This document shows positions 17,743 through 29,535 of a DNA stretch of 64,000 bases, in pieces. The first letter of the stretch is position 1, and each line of letters starts with the position of its first letter. Origin of the DNA: Duganella sp. 1411. Its GTDB lineage: Bacteria > Pseudomonadota > Gammaproteobacteria > Burkholderiales > Burkholderiaceae_D. The position numbers were made by a program, and so were the translations under genes. The stretch lies in the NCBI RefSeq assembly GCF_017833525.1, contig NZ_JAFICD010000006.1:124001-188000 (forward strand). The letters are read 5' to 3'. Below the pieces are notes generated by a model. The model was given only the letters and a program-made list of their open reading frames with translations, did no database searches and was not told where the DNA came from.

Positions 17743-19250
17743 CAGATCTCCTGTCCGTTGTCGAGGGCGATATCGCGCACGGTGTCGATAAACACCTGCG
17801 CGCGATGCGCGTAGTTCTTGAACATGTCCATGCTGGCGCAGGCCGGCGACAGCAGCACGGCGTCGCCGCCCTTGGCCAGCTCGCTGGCGCGCTTGACGGC
17901 CGCCGGCAGATCGGTGCCGCAGTCCACCAGCTCCACGCCGGACGGCTCCAGCGCGGCGCGCAGCAGCGGCGCGTCGCGGCCGATCAGCAGCACGGCGCGC
18001 GCGTAACGCGACACCGGCTCGGCCAGCGGCGCGAAGTCCTGGCCCTTGCCGTCCCCGCCCATGATGACCAGCAGGCGCTGCTCGGCGCCGGTGAAGGCCT
18101 TGCCCAAGCCGTTCAACGCGGCCACGGTGGCGCCGACGTTGGTGCCTTTGCTGTCGTCGTAGTATTCGATGTCGTTGATCGCGCCGACCAGTTCCACGCG
18201 ATGCGGCTGGCCGCGATATTCGCGCAGGCCGTGCAGCAGCGGCGCCAATGGCAGATCGATGGCGCGGCACAGCGCCAGCGCGGCCAGCGCGTTGGCGGCG
18301 TTGTGCACGCCGCGAATCTGCAGCGCGTCGGCCGGCATCAGGTTCTTGACCATGCATTCGACCGGCGGCGGCGGCGGATCGTTCTTCTTGCGTTTTTTCG
18401 GCTCGGCTTCTTCTTCCGACGGAATCGCGGTCGCCAGCCACAACACGCCGCGCTCGTTATTCAGGCCGAAATCGTCGCGCAAGGTCGGCGCGTCGGTGCC
18501 GAAGGTAACGTTCTGGCCGGTGGCGCTGGCCATGCGCATGACGGTGGCGTCGTCGCGATTGAGCACGCGCACGGTGTCCGCCGCGAAGACGCGGTGCTTG
18601 GCGGCGGCGTAGGACGGCATGTCGCCGTGCCAGTCCAGATGGTCCTGGGTCACATTCAGCACCGTCGCCGCATCCGGCTCCAGCGTGAAGGTGGTCTGCA
18701 GCTGGAAGCTGGACAGCTCAAGCACCCACACCTCCGGCAAGACGTCTTCGTCCAGCACATGGCGCAGCACGTCCAGCGCCGCCGGGCTGATATTGCCGGC
18801 CACGCGCACGCTCTTGCCCGCGCGCTCGCACAGCTGTCCGACCAGCGTCGTGACGGTGGTCTTGCCGTTGGTGCCGGTGATGGCGATGATCTTCGGCGTG
18901 TAGGCGCGTTCCTTCTCCAGCGATTCCAGCGCTTGCGCGAACAGCTCGATCTCGCCCCAGACGGGAATACCGGCGGCGCTGGCGGCCGGCCCGATCTCGG
19001 CCAGCTCGCGGTAAGGCGCCAGACCCGGGCTGACGGCGGCGAAATCGACGCCATCGAGCAGCGCGGCGCCGAAAGGACCGGCGATGAATTCCACATCGGC
19101 GATCGCTTCCTTCAGCGCCGGCAAACGCTCCGGCGACTCACGGGTATCGGCAACGCGCACGCGCGCGCCGCTGCGGGCGAGCCACAGCGCCATCGCCAGG
19201 CCCGATTCCCCGAGCCCCAATACCAGTGCGTTTTTGCCTTCGTAAATCAT
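17742..19250 (-). CDS. murD: UDP-N-acetylmuramoyl-L-alanine--D-glutamate ligase
   Basis: Adds D-Glu to the peptidoglycan precursor. The P-loop GTNGKTT is at residues 126-132 and the fold matches MurD. At 502 residues it is longer than the E. coli enzyme (about 438). Part of the excess is a low-complexity insert at about residues 277-299, [20 protein letters not shown], which is charged and proline-rich and probably a surface loop. It overlaps mraY (1 nt) and ftsW (1 nt). Confidence 0.97.
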   Translation of the reverse strand: MIYEGKNALVLGLGESGLAMALWLARSGARVRVADTRESPERLPALKEAIADVEFIAGPFGAALLDGVDFAAVSPGLAPYRELAEIGPAASAAGIPVWGEIELFAQALESLEKERAYTPKIIAITGTNGKTTVTTLVGQLCERAGKSVRVAGNISPAALDVLRHVLDEDVLPEVWVLELSSFQLQTTFTLEPDAATVLNVTQDHLDWHGDMPSYAAAKHRVFAADTVRVLNRDDATVMRMASATGQNVTFGTDAPTLRDDFGLNNERGVLWLATAIPSEEEAEPKKRKKNDPPPPPVECMVKNLMPADALQIRGVHNAANALAALALCRAIDLPLAPLLHGLREYRGQPHRVELVGAINDIEYYDDSKGTNVGATVAALNGLGKAFTGAEQRLLVIMGGDGKGQDFAPLAEPVSRYARAVLLIGRDAPLLRAALEPSGVELVDCGTDLPAAVKRASELAKGGDAVLLSPACASMDMFKNYAHRAQVFIDTVRDIALDNGQEI

Positions 19251-20419
19251 CAGCGCAGTTTCAAAGTAGAGAGTCCAACCAGCACCAGCATCATCGTGAT
19301 AATCCAGAAGCGCACGACGACCTGGGTCTCTTTCCAGCCTTTTTGTTCGAAGTGGTGGTGCAAGGGCGCCATCAGGAACACGCGGCGGCCGACGCCGAAG
19401 CGCTTCTTGGTGTACTTGAACCAGCCCACCTGCATGATCACCGACACCGTCTCGGCGACGAAAATACCGCCCATGATGAACAACACGATCTCCTGGCGCA
19501 CGATGACGGCGATGGTGCCCAGCGCGCCGCCCAGCGCCAGCGCGCCGACGTCGCCCATGAACACTTGCGCCGGGTGCGTGTTAAACCACAGGAAGGCCAA
19601 GCCCGCGCCGGCCAATGCGCCGCAGAAGATAATCAGTTCGCCCGCGCCAGGGATGTGCGGAATGAACAGGTACTTCGAATACGTCGCGCTGCCGGTCAGG
19701 TACGCGAACAAGCCGAGCGCCGAACCGACCATAATCGTCGGCATGATCGCCAGGCCGTCCAGGCCATCGGTGAAGTTAACGGCGTTGCTGGTGCCGACGA
19801 TGACACAATATGTCAACGCGATGAAACCCCACACGCCCAGCGGGTAGCTGATGGTCTTGAAGAACGGGACGATCAAGTCGGCCTTGGGCGGCAAATCCAT
19901 CGAAAAGCCCGACTGCACCCACGCGAAGAACAGTTCGAACACCTTGCCGGCGTTGGGCGCCGACACCGAGAATGCCAGGTACAGCGCGGCGGCCAGGCCG
20001 ACCAGCGACTGCCAGAAGTACTTTTCCGCCGAACGCATGCCTTCCGGGTCCTGGCGCACCACCTTGCGGTAGTCGTCGACCCAGCCGACGGCGCCGAAGC
20101 CCAGCGTGACGACCAGCACCGGCCAGATCAAACGGTTCGACAGGTCGCACCACAGCAGCGTCGACACGCCGATGGCGATCAGGATCAACACGCCGCCCAT
20201 GGTCGGCGTGCCGTGTTTTTTCAGGTGCGTCTGCGGACCGTCGGTGCGCACGGCCTGGCCGTACTTCATGGCGGTCAGCATGCGGATAACGGCCGGACCG
20301 GCGCACAGGCCGATCAGCAACGCGGTGGCGGCGGCGAACACCGCGCGAAAGGTGATGAAGTTAAAGACCCGCAGGGGGCCGATCTCGTCCTGGAAAAACT
20401 GTGCGAGCCAGAGCAGCAT
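19250..20419 (-). CDS. mraY: Phospho-MurNAc-pentapeptide transferase MraY
   Basis: Integral membrane enzyme that makes lipid I from UDP-MurNAc-pentapeptide and undecaprenyl phosphate; 389 residues, about ten helices. The catalytic motif [10 protein letters not shown], the first motif [10 protein letters not shown] and the C-terminal [15 protein letters not shown] are all present. It lies 2 nt after murF and overlaps murD by 1 nt. Confidence 0.98.
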   Translation of the reverse strand: MLLWLAQFFQDEIGPLRVFNFITFRAVFAAATALLIGLCAGPAVIRMLTAMKYGQAVRTDGPQTHLKKHGTPTMGGVLILIAIGVSTLLWCDLSNRLIWPVLVVTLGFGAVGWVDDYRKVVRQDPEGMRSAEKYFWQSLVGLAAALYLAFSVSAPNAGKVFELFFAWVQSGFSMDLPPKADLIVPFFKTISYPLGVWGFIALTYCVIVGTSNAVNFTDGLDGLAIMPTIMVGSALGLFAYLTGSATYSKYLFIPHIPGAGELIIFCGALAGAGLAFLWFNTHPAQVFMGDVGALALGGALGTIAVIVRQEIVLFIMGGIFVAETVSVIMQVGWFKYTKKRFGVGRRVFLMAPLHHHFEQKGWKETQVVVRFWIITMMLVLVGLSTLKLR

Positions 20420-20421
20420 GA

Positions 20422-21834
20422 TTAGTGACTTTCCTTGTTAGCTTGTTGCGATCCAATCAAATGCTGCACGACCCGTTCCATTTTCATGAAGCGGGAGCCC
20501 TTGATTAATACGGTTGCATTCGGTGCGACGGCTGCCTCCACGGCAGCCAGCAAGTCGCCGAACTGTTCGAAATGGCGAATGGCGTCCCCCTTCATGTGGG
20601 ATGCCAGTTCGCCGACGGTCAGCACCTGTTCGATGCCTTTACTGTGCGCGTAAGCGCCGATTTCTTCGTGAAACTCGCGGCCCTGCGTGCCCACTTCGCC
20701 CATGTCGCCCAGCACCAGCACGCGCGGCGCGGCGGCCCTGGACAGCACGTCGATCGCCGCGCGCACCGAATCCGGATTGGCGTTGTAGGTGTCGTCGATG
20801 ACGACGGCGCCGTTGGCCGCGGCCTTCTTTTGCAGCCGGCCGCTGACGGGCGCGAAGGTGTCGAGTCCCAGCTTGATCTTTTCCAGCGCGATGCCGGCGG
20901 CGTAGGTGCACGCCACGGCGGCCAGCGCGTTGCGCACATTGTGCTCGCCCGCCGCCTGCAGGTTGACGAAAAACTGCTCCGGCGCGGCGTCGTCCGAGGA
21001 GCGGATAGTGACGAACATCTCGCTGCCGAAGTCGCCGGCGCGGAAGGTGCAACTGACCTCGGCGTCCTTGGTCAGGCCGAAGCGGATCATGCGGCGGCCG
21101 GCCGACAGCTCTTCCCAGATCGGCGTGAACTCGTCGCCATGCGGGAATACGGCCACGCCATCGGCGGGCAGGCCGGCCAGCACGGCGCCGTTCTCGCGCG
21201 CGACCGCTTCCACCGTGTGCATGAACTCCTGGTGTTCGCGCTGGGCGTTGTTGACCATGGCGATGGTCGGCTCGGCGATGGCGACCAGGCGGCCGATCTC
21301 TCCCGGATGGTTCATGCCCATCTCGATGACGGCCGACTCCTGCTTCGCCTCCATGCGGAACAAGGTCAGCGGCACGCCGATTTCGTTATTCAGATTGCCG
21401 CGCGTAGCCAGCCGGCCCTCTTCGCCATGGGCGGCGGCCAGGATCGCCGCGATCATTTCTTTGACCGTGGTTTTGCCGTTGCTGCCGGTGACGCCGATGA
21501 CGGGCATGGCAAACTGCCGGCGCCAGTGGTTGGCGATCCGCCCCAGCGCGGCCAGGGTGTCCGGTACGACGATCGCCGCGATCTTGGTCGACTCGGACCA
21601 GCCCTCCGGCAGCTCCTCGACCACGACGGCGGCGACGCCCTTCTCCGCGACCTGCGCGAGGAAGTCGTGGGCGTCGAAAACTTCGCCGCGCAAGGCGACG
21701 AACAAAGAACCTGCGAATACATTGCGGCTGTCGGTCGACACGCCGGAAAATACAACTTCACCCGATTCGGCGGAGGCATTCACCAGCCGCGCGCCCGGGA
21801 GGGAAGGCAGAATCTGTGCGAGTGCTGCACGCAT
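20422..21834 (-). CDS. murF: UDP-MurNAc-tripeptide--D-Ala-D-Ala ligase
   Basis: Adds D-Ala-D-Ala to the tripeptide precursor. The 470-residue product has the P-loop [14 protein letters not shown], the metal/ATP region [14 protein letters not shown] and [13 protein letters not shown]. The start is the ATG at 21834, sharing one base with the murE stop codon (TGATG); a TTG codon directly before it is in frame but less likely. Confidence 0.98.
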   Translation of the reverse strand: MRAALAQILPSLPGARLVNASAESGEVVFSGVSTDSRNVFAGSLFVALRGEVFDAHDFLAQVAEKGVAAVVVEELPEGWSESTKIAAIVVPDTLAALGRIANHWRRQFAMPVIGVTGSNGKTTVKEMIAAILAAAHGEEGRLATRGNLNNEIGVPLTLFRMEAKQESAVIEMGMNHPGEIGRLVAIAEPTIAMVNNAQREHQEFMHTVEAVARENGAVLAGLPADGVAVFPHGDEFTPIWEELSAGRRMIRFGLTKDAEVSCTFRAGDFGSEMFVTIRSSDDAAPEQFFVNLQAAGEHNVRNALAAVACTYAAGIALEKIKLGLDTFAPVSGRLQKKAAANGAVVIDDTYNANPDSVRAAIDVLSRAAAPRVLVLGDMGEVGTQGREFHEEIGAYAHSKGIEQVLTVGELASHMKGDAIRHFEQFGDLLAAVEAAVAPNATVLIKGSRFMKMERVVQHLIGSQQANKESH

Positions 21835-23411
21835 CAATTCGTCCTCATCATGGTTAAACGTGCCGACAACGCCAGCTGCGCGTGGTCGACATCCGAAAAT
21901 GGCAGTTTCTTGCCTTTGATTTCCTGGTACGGCTCATGGCCTTTGCCGGCCAGCAGAATGACATCCGGCTTGGCGGCGTGCTTGATCGCCGACAGGATGG
22001 CGGCGGCGCGGTCGTCCAGCGTCTGCACCGTCGATGCCGGATTGTTGCGGTCCATACCGGCGACGATCTGCTCGATGATCGAGTGCGGATCCTCGCTGCG
22101 CGGATTGTCACTGGTGACCAGCACATGGTCGGCCATCTGCGCGATCTTGCCCATCTGCGGGCGCTTGCCCGGATCGCGGTCGCCGCCGCAGCCGAACACG
22201 CACCACAGCTGGCCACCACGGTCGGTGGCCACGGCACGCAGCGCCGCCAGGGTTTTTTCCAGCGCGTCCGGCGTGTGCGCGTAATCGATGACGATCATCG
22301 GCGCGTCCTGGCCGCCGACCTGCTGCATGCGGCCCGGCGCCGGCCGCAGCGCCTCGAGCGCCTCGATGGCGGCGCGCAGGCCCAGGCCCTTGGCCAGCAT
22401 CGCGCCCATCACGCCGAGCGCGTTGCTGATGTTGAAGTGGCCAACCAGCTTGGTCTTGATCAGCGCCACGCCCAATGCCGACTCCAGATGGAACTCGGTG
22501 CCGGCGCTGCGGGTGCTGCGGAACTGGCTGGCGCGCAGCATCAGCACGCCGTCGATGTCCGGCTGCGCGGCTTTGTCGCGCAAGGTATAGCCGATCAACG
22601 GAATGGCGCCAGCCAACGGCGCCTTCGATTTCAAATGCGCGATCAGGCGCAAGCCCATCGGATCGTCCAGGTTGACCACGGCCGTCTTCAGGCCCGGCCA
22701 GTCGAACAGCTTGACCTTGGCCGCCTCGTACGCGGCCATGTCGCCGTGGTAGTCCAGATGGTCGCGCGTCAGGTTGGTGAACAGCGCGACGTCGAAGTGC
22801 ATGCCCGCCAGGCGGTCCTGCGCCAGGCCGATCGACGATGCCTCGATCGCCAGCGAGGCCGCGCCCTGCTCGCGCAGGCCGGCCAGGGTGCGCGCCAGCA
22901 GCACCGCGTCCGGCGTCGTATAGCCGGTGACGTCGTATTCGACCTCGCCGCGCGCGCGGAACACGCCCACGCCCAAGGTGCCGATGACGGCGGCCGGCTC
23001 GGCGCCGCGCGACAAGGCCTGGCCCAGCCACACCGCGCTGGAGGTCTTGCCGTTGGTGCCGGTCACGGCGACGGTGAACATCGCCGCATCCGGCTGCTGG
23101 TAGAACGCGTGCGCGATCAGGCCGGCCTGCTGCTTAAGATTGTCGACGGCGATGTACGGCACGCTCCAGCTGTCGTTCCAGGTGAAGCCGGCGGGGTCCA
23201 GCACGATCAGCGCGGCGCCCTGCTCGATGGCGCCGTCGATGAAGGCGCGGCCGTCGGCGCCGTTGGTGGCATCCGCCGCGAAAGCAAAAAACACATCGCC
23301 CAGCTTGATGCGGCGCGAATCGGACGCCAGCTGCGCGTTCGGCGCCAGCTTGCGGATCGCCGCTGCAATGGCTTGGAAATCCGCCATCGGGTCGAAGTTA
23401 GAAGTCGTCAC
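21834..23411 (-). CDS. murE: UDP-MurNAc-L-Ala-D-Glu--meso-DAP ligase
   Basis: Adds the third residue of the stem peptide. The 525-residue product contains the P-loop GTNGKTSSAVW and the motif SDNPRSEDP. DNPR is the signature of meso-diaminopimelate-specific MurE, so the wall is of the Gram-negative DAP type. The start codon is GTG at 23411-23409, overlapping the ftsI stop in GTGA; no better ATG gives the conserved N-terminus. Confidence 0.97.
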   Translation of the reverse strand: MTTSNFDPMADFQAIAAAIRKLAPNAQLASDSRRIKLGDVFFAFAADATNGADGRAFIDGAIEQGAALIVLDPAGFTWNDSWSVPYIAVDNLKQQAGLIAHAFYQQPDAAMFTVAVTGTNGKTSSAVWLGQALSRGAEPAAVIGTLGVGVFRARGEVEYDVTGYTTPDAVLLARTLAGLREQGAASLAIEASSIGLAQDRLAGMHFDVALFTNLTRDHLDYHGDMAAYEAAKVKLFDWPGLKTAVVNLDDPMGLRLIAHLKSKAPLAGAIPLIGYTLRDKAAQPDIDGVLMLRASQFRSTRSAGTEFHLESALGVALIKTKLVGHFNISNALGVMGAMLAKGLGLRAAIEALEALRPAPGRMQQVGGQDAPMIVIDYAHTPDALEKTLAALRAVATDRGGQLWCVFGCGGDRDPGKRPQMGKIAQMADHVLVTSDNPRSEDPHSIIEQIVAGMDRNNPASTVQTLDDRAAAILSAIKHAAKPDVILLAGKGHEPYQEIKGKKLPFSDVDHAQLALSARLTMMRTN

Positions 23412-25183
23412 ATGTTCTCCTGTGCTGCTGACTCAGGAATGATGATATGGGTCAGGTCCGAATCCGGCGCGATGTTCTTCGCGCGCAGGGCCTGGGCGGC
23501 CAGCGCCGAGAACACCGGGCCGGCAACGTCGCCGCCGACGTGCACCGGACCACCCGGTTCGTCGATCATGACGGCGATAATGAAGCGCGGGTCCGACATC
23601 GGCGCCATGCCGACGAAGTTACCGATGTATTTGGTGTGCGAATAGCGGCCGCCGACGACCTTTTGCGCGGTGCCGGTCTTGCCGCCCACGCGGTAGCCGG
23701 GCACCTGCGCCTTGACGGCCGAACCGCCCGGCTGCGTGACCATCTCCAGCATCTCGCGCATCTCGGCCGCCGTCTTGGCGCTGACCACCGGCGTGCCGTG
23801 CGGCGCCTCGTGCACCTTCTGGAACGACAGCGGAATGATGTCGCCGTTGCGCGCGTAGACCGTGTAGGCGCGCGCCAGCTGGATCAGCGACACCGAGATG
23901 CCCTGGCCGAAGCTCATGTTGGCCTGCTCGATCGGGCGCCACGATTTATACGGACGCACGCGGCCGGCCACGGCGCCGGGGAAGCCCCACTTGGGCTGCT
24001 GGCCGAAACCGAGCTTGGTGAACATCTCCCACATGTCCTGCGCCGGCATGCCCAGCGCGATCTTGGAGGTGCCGATGTTGGACGACTTCTGGATGATGCC
24101 CTGCACGTCGATCATATAGTGCGGGTGGGTGTCGTGGATGACGCGGTCGGCGATCACCATCGAGCCGTTGCCGGTGTCGAACATGGTGTGCGGCTTGATG
24201 CGGCCCTCGTCGAGCGCCAGGCCCACGGTGAACGGCTTGAGCGACGAACCGGGTTCGAAGGTGTCGGTCATCACGCGGTTGCGCAGCTGCTCGCCGGTCA
24301 GCTTGGAGCGGTCGTTCGGATTGTAGGTGGGCCAGTTGGCCAGCGCCAGCACCTCGCCGGTGTGCACGTCCAGCACCACGGCGGCGCCGGCCTTGGCGTG
24401 GAATTTCTCCACCGCGTCCTTGACCTGCGTGAAGGCGATGTACTGGATCTTGCTGTCGATCGACAGGGTCAGGTCCTTGCCGTCGTGCGGCTCGCGGATC
24501 GATTCGATATCCTCGACGATGTGGCCCAGGCGGTCCTTGATCACGCGGCGGCTGCCCGGCTGGCCGACCAGCGTTTTCTGCTGCGCCAGTTCCATCGATT
24601 CCTGGCCCACGTCCTCGACGTTGGTGAAACCGACGACGTGGGTCGTCACTTCGCCCTGCGGGTAGAAGCGCTTGTATTCCTTGCGGGTCTGCACGCCCTC
24701 GATGCCCAGCTTGAGGATCTGGTCGGCGACGTCCTGCTCGACCTGGCGCTTCAGATAGACGAAGCCGCGGTCGGAGTCGAGTTTTTTCTGCAGCTCGGCG
24801 TTGCTCATGTCGAGCAGTTTGGCCAGCTGTTTCAGTTTATCGGCGGGCGCGTTCTGGACGTCGTCCGGGATCGCCCAAATGGCCTTGACGGGCACCGACG
24901 ACGCCAGCACCTGGCCGTCGCGGTCGGTGATCTTGCCGCGCGTGGCCGGCAGGTCCAGCGTGCGGGCGTAGCGGATCTCGCCCTGCTTTTGCAGGAACTG
25001 GGTCGACACGCCCTGCAGCCACACGGCGCGCCCGGCCAGCGCGGCGAAGGCGAAGAACAACACGAACAGCACCACGCGCGAACGCCATACCGGCAGGCGC
25101 ACCGCCAGCACGGGGTTCTTCGAAAACGGCACGCCCTTGGAGCGTGCCACGCGCGAGGTGCTCGCATTGCTGCCGCGGCTCAT
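23408..25183 (-). CDS. ftsI: Septal transpeptidase FtsI (PBP3)
   Basis: Class B penicillin-binding protein, 591 residues. One membrane anchor (about residues 36-54) follows a basic cytoplasmic tail. The dimerisation domain begins near ATRGKITDRDG (80-90). Catalytic motifs are the SxxK box Ser313-Lys316 (PGSSLKPF), SSN in SSNIGTSK, and KTG in GGKTGTAQK. The ATG at 25183 overlaps the ftsL stop in ATGA, which decides the start. Confidence 0.98.
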   Translation of the reverse strand: MSRGSNASTSRVARSKGVPFSKNPVLAVRLPVWRSRVVLFVLFFAFAALAGRAVWLQGVSTQFLQKQGEIRYARTLDLPATRGKITDRDGQVLASSVPVKAIWAIPDDVQNAPADKLKQLAKLLDMSNAELQKKLDSDRGFVYLKRQVEQDVADQILKLGIEGVQTRKEYKRFYPQGEVTTHVVGFTNVEDVGQESMELAQQKTLVGQPGSRRVIKDRLGHIVEDIESIREPHDGKDLTLSIDSKIQYIAFTQVKDAVEKFHAKAGAAVVLDVHTGEVLALANWPTYNPNDRSKLTGEQLRNRVMTDTFEPGSSLKPFTVGLALDEGRIKPHTMFDTGNGSMVIADRVIHDTHPHYMIDVQGIIQKSSNIGTSKIALGMPAQDMWEMFTKLGFGQQPKWGFPGAVAGRVRPYKSWRPIEQANMSFGQGISVSLIQLARAYTVYARNGDIIPLSFQKVHEAPHGTPVVSAKTAAEMREMLEMVTQPGGSAVKAQVPGYRVGGKTGTAQKVVGGRYSHTKYIGNFVGMAPMSDPRFIIAVMIDEPGGPVHVGGDVAGPVFSALAAQALRAKNIAPDSDLTHIIIPESAAQENM

Positions 25184-25455
25184 TTCGATCCCTCCGGCGT
25201 CAGGTACTGCGTGCGCGCCGCCGTCAGCGGCGTCATGCCCAGGTCGCGGCGCGCGATCTCCTCGATGCGCGCGTGCTTGCCCAAGGTCGACTGGTCCAGC
25301 TGCAGCTGCGCCCATTCGATGTCGAGCTGGCGCGCCTGCGACTGCGTGCGTTCCAGTTCGATGAACAGGTGGCGCGCCTGGTATTGCGCGTTGACCAGCG
25401 ACAGGCCGCAGCCGACCAGCAGCGCCGTCAGCACCAGGTTGATCTTGCCGCTCAT
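25180..25455 (-). CDS. ftsL: Cell division protein FtsL
   Basis: A 91-residue bitopic protein with an N-terminal membrane helix (about residues 3-22, [19 protein letters not shown]) and a coiled-coil segment rich in Gln, Glu and Leu (residues 25-65). Poor conservation is normal for FtsL; the position between rsmH and ftsI and the ATGA overlaps at both ends make the call safe. It forms the FtsQLB complex. Confidence 0.95.
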   Translation of the reverse strand: MSGKINLVLTALLVGCGLSLVNAQYQARHLFIELERTQSQARQLDIEWAQLQLDQSTLGKHARIEEIARRDLGMTPLTAARTQYLTPEGSK

Positions 25456-26423
25456 GCCGCCCCCTCTGGAATCGGGAGGCGCCGCGCCACCCGCATCACC
25501 GCCGAGCGGGAACGGGGGTTGGCGTCGATTTCAGCGTCGGACGGCTTCATCTTGGCCAGCAGCTTGAGCTCCGGCTGCGGCAAATCGGCCGCGCGGATCG
25601 GCAGGCGCCGGTCCGGCTGTTCGACATTGGCCTTGGACGCGAAGAAGCGCTTGACCATGCGGTCCTCCAGCGAATGGAAGCTGATGATCGCGATGATGCC
25701 GCCCGGCGCCAGGCTGGCGTAGGCCTGGTTCAAACCGACTTCGAGGTCTTCAAGCTCCTTATTGATGAAAATCCGGATAGCTTGAAATGTGCGGGTGGCC
25801 GGGTCCTTGCCCTTCTCCCGAGTCTTGACCGCGCCTGCCACGATACCGGCAAGCTGTCGTGTGGTTGAAATTGGTTCGACTGCCCTGCGAGCAACAATCG
25901 CCTTTGCAATCTGAAAAGCAAACCGTTCTTCCCCATATTCCTTGATCACCTTTTCCAGTGTCTGTTCGGTTTCCGTGGCAAGCCACGCCGCCGCCGACAT
26001 GCCGCGCGTGGTATCCATGCGCATGTCGAGCGGGCCATCGTTGCGGAAGCTGAAGCCGCGCGCGGCGTCGTCCACCTGCGGCGACGAGATGCCCAGGTCG
26101 AGCAAAATGCCGTCGACCTTGCCCACGCCGCGCTCGGCCAGCGCCGCCGTCATCGTGGCGAAGCTGTCGTGGACGATGGTGAAGCGCGGGTCGTCGATTT
26201 GTTCGGCGGTGGCGATGGCCTGCGGGTCCTTGTCGAAGGAGATCAGGCGCGCGTTGGCGCCCAGCTTGGACAGGATCAGGCGCGAATGGCCGCCGCGGCC
26301 GAAGGTGCCGTCGACGTAGACGCCGTTTGCGCGGGCGCCGTCGAGCGTCAGCGCCAGGGCGTCTACCGCTTCGTCCAGCAGCACCGTGCGATGCTGAAAT
26401 TCAGGCACCGTTGTGGATGTCAT
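25452..26423 (-). CDS. rsmH: 16S rRNA m4C1402 methyltransferase RsmH (MraW)
   Basis: Methylates N4 of C1402 in 16S rRNA. The 323-residue product has [13 protein letters not shown] at the N-terminus, the SAM motif [25 protein letters not shown], and the C-terminal [14 protein letters not shown]. The ATG at 26423 is preferred; the codon before it is an in-frame GTG. A short patch around 25750-25950 is visibly less GC-rich than its flanks but remains in frame and encodes conserved family residues. Confidence 0.97.
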   Translation of the reverse strand: MTSTTVPEFQHRTVLLDEAVDALALTLDGARANGVYVDGTFGRGGHSRLILSKLGANARLISFDKDPQAIATAEQIDDPRFTIVHDSFATMTAALAERGVGKVDGILLDLGISSPQVDDAARGFSFRNDGPLDMRMDTTRGMSAAAWLATETEQTLEKVIKEYGEERFAFQIAKAIVARRAVEPISTTRQLAGIVAGAVKTREKGKDPATRTFQAIRIFINKELEDLEVGLNQAYASLAPGGIIAIISFHSLEDRMVKRFFASKANVEQPDRRLPIRAADLPQPELKLLAKMKPSDAEIDANPRSRSAVMRVARRLPIPEGAA

Positions 26424-26432
26424 CACGGGACC

Positions 26433-26861
26433 TTAGAAAGAGAAATTGGCGAGTACATCGGGGGTGCCGGCTTCAATCGCCTGCTGCTCTTTTTCCGCCT
26501 GTTTGGCGGCATCCCAGATTTCGAAGTGGGAGCCCATGCCCATCATCATCACCTCGCGTTCGAGGCCGACGGCGGCCCGCAGTTCCGGCGAAATGAGGAT
26601 GCGGCCGGCCGTGTCCATTTCGACGTCGGTGGCGTAACCGAGGAAGATCCGTTGCCACGCGCGGGCCTGCATCGGCCACTGGGCAATCTGTTGACGGTGC
26701 TGTTCCCACACCGGGCGGGGGAACAGCATGACGCAGCCATCGGGGTGGCGGGTCAGGGTGAGGCGGCCTTCGCATTGGATCGAAAGCGCGTCACGATGCT
26801 TGGCGGGGATGGACATCCTGCCTTTTGCATCGAGATTGATTGCGGACGCGCCTTGAAACAC
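26433..26861 (-). CDS. mraZ: Transcriptional regulator MraZ
   Basis: AbrB-fold DNA-binding protein that autoregulates the dcw operon; 142 residues. The two SpoVT/AbrB-like repeats are visible: [19 protein letters not shown] (about residues 8-26) and [20 protein letters not shown] (about 80-99). The start is GTG (26861-26859), preceded by AAAAGG with 8-nt spacing. It is the first gene of the cluster, and its presumed operator lies 91-125 bp upstream. Confidence 0.96.
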   Translation of the reverse strand: MFQGASAINLDAKGRMSIPAKHRDALSIQCEGRLTLTRHPDGCVMLFPRPVWEQHRQQIAQWPMQARAWQRIFLGYATDVEMDTAGRILISPELRAAVGLEREVMMMGMGSHFEIWDAAKQAEKEQQAIEAGTPDVLANFSF

Positions 26862-26951
26862 GGGATTACCTTTTGACCTCAGTATGGTTAGCGGAGCATG
26901 AGCGGCGCCTTTCCGGTTTTCATCTCCCCCGCCGCTAAGTCAGAGGAAATT

Positions 26952-26986
26952 TCCCACAAAAAGACACTTTTTCACACAGATGCCCA
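26952..26986 (-). promoter_or_regulatory. Predicted MraZ operator: four boxes at exact 10-bp period
   Basis: Minus-strand boxes TGGGC (26986-26982), TGTGA (26976-26972), TGTCT (26966-26962) and TGGGA (26956-26952) are each followed by a 5-bp spacer. E. coli MraZ binds TGGGN repeats with 5-bp spacers. The outer boxes match fully and the inner two keep only TG. The array begins at the -10 box and runs into the transcribed region, fitting repression. Confidence 0.7.
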
Positions 26987-27014
26987 CTTTAGAGGATGGA
27001 AGAATAGCGGTCAA
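26986..27014 (-). promoter_or_regulatory. Promoter of the dcw operon (Pmra)
   Basis: Minus strand TTGACC (27014-27009), exact 17-bp spacer, TAAAGT (26991-26986). The start point would be near 26979, inside the MraZ box array, giving a leader of about 118 nt. Confidence 0.7.
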
Positions 27015-27547
27015 GCGCTTTCAGGCAAACGAAACAGCGATTTTAGTAATGAAATTAAGGACTTAGCGCAATTCCTTGAAGCCAGCTAGAAATAAAATAA
27101 CTCGACAAATTAAGTACTTATGAAAGACTGTGAATGTGCTACCTCACTTGCACACATGTGTATGCGTGCACTAAAGCGGTGAAAATGAGCAGGCAAAATA
27201 ATTGAAATATTTACATATAGTTGCAAAGCGCCAACATTGAAGTGCCAAATTGACAACTAGCCAACAGGCGGACAAATGGCGTCGAAAATGGGGTGGTTTA
27301 GTCGGGGAATGGTCGAATGGCGCGCCAGCAGCGCGATGACGGGGAATGTGCAACCTTTTAATAACTACAACTTCAAATTTGCTAGTGAGCAATGACGCCC
27401 GGGGCGATGCCTTTTCGACAATCGAGTTGTCTATACAAATGTTGCAGTGCGGTACCGCACCAAAAGCGTCATTATACGCCTGCGGGCGGGTCCAATTCCA
27501 GCATGAATTGAAGTAAAAACGGTCAACTTCGATGACAGAATAATAAT
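27015..27547. other. AT-richer gene-free region between mraZ and glpK
   Basis: No credible gene is seen. Base composition is clearly less GC-rich than the rest of the window. It holds a minus-strand TATAAT (27477-27472), followed downstream by two palindromes: GTGCGGTACCGCAC (27447-27460, perfect) and TTGTCTATACAA (27427-27438, TTGT/ACAA arms as in some GntR operators). A transcript from that TATAAT would read toward mraZ with no gene in between. Confidence 0.4.
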
Positions 27548-29047
<1,500 letters not shown>

Positions 29048-29130
29048 CGGCACGTCCCCGGGTCGACGCGGTATGCGCGTCGGTCCCGCGGCAGCCGCGA
29101 ATGTGTATGGATTAGATACGTTATATAAGT

Positions 29131-29472
29131 TGAAGCAAGCCGATAGGCCGGATTTTGTTACGGCGCGGGCGAACCCGCGCTATGACAGCCATTCCTCTAG
29201 GCGCTGGATTACTCCAGCGCTCAAGCTTCCTACCCGCACGCTCCGCGAGCAGCATCATCGCGTGCCTATTTGGAATTGCACCAGGTGGAGGTTACCGCGT
29301 TTCACCGTAACTTAATACGCTCGTCTCTGTGGCCCTATTCCTCGCCTTATACCTTGGGCTTGCGCTTGCGGCTTTCGGCGGACGGCCGTTAACCGTCACC
29401 CCGCTCTATGGAGTCCGGACCTTCCTCCCGCCAGGCATTACGCGCTGGCCAGCGGCTGTCTGGCTTGCTTCA
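29131..29472 (-). ncRNA. rnpB: RNase P RNA (bacterial class A)
   Basis: Catalytic RNA that matures tRNA 5' ends. The terminal P1 helix is GAAGCAAGCC (from 29471) pairing with GGCTTGCTTC (to 29133). Conserved cores are present in order: AGACAGCCGC, GGAGGAAGGTCCGGACTCC, ATAGAGCGGGGTG, CCACAGAGACGAG, GGTGAAACGCGGTAA, CTCCACCTGGTGCAA, CCAAATAGG and the 3' stretch AAAATCCGGCCTATCGGC. Length is about 340 nt. A TACAAT -10 box lies 7 nt before the 5' end. Open reading frames crossing it are shadows. Confidence 0.96.
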
Positions 29473-29477
29473 GGCGG

Positions 29478-29483
29478 TATTGT
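29478..29483 (-). promoter_or_regulatory. -10 box of rnpB
   Basis: Minus-strand TACAAT 7 nt before the RNase P RNA 5' end. The -35 position falls at the edge of the palindrome at 29503-29520 and has no good consensus match. Confidence 0.5.
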
Positions 29484-29502
29484 AACAGCTAGCGCCAGGC
29501 CG

Positions 29503-29520
29503 ATATCGGAATTCCGATAT
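29503..29520. promoter_or_regulatory. Perfect 18-bp palindrome between rnpB and the ThDP enzyme gene
   Basis: ATATCGGAATTCCGATAT is a perfect inverted repeat. It covers the upstream edge of the rnpB promoter and lies 79 bp before the divergent ThDP enzyme gene. It looks like a dimer operator, but no known regulator can be named. Confidence 0.45.
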
Positions 29521-29535
29521 TTGGTGTCGCCATTA

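Noticed and set aside
25750-25950. Recombined or foreign patch inside rsmH, suggested by a local drop in GC
   Set aside because: The frame is intact and the encoded residues are those expected of RsmH; a short codon-use shift alone is too weak.
26898-27089. A 63-codon + strand frame
   Set aside because: It overlaps the dcw promoter and MraZ boxes on the opposite strand.
29073-29315. Short open frames across 29073-29666
   Set aside because: They run through the RNase P RNA gene and its promoter; the RNA's conserved helices explain the sequence.
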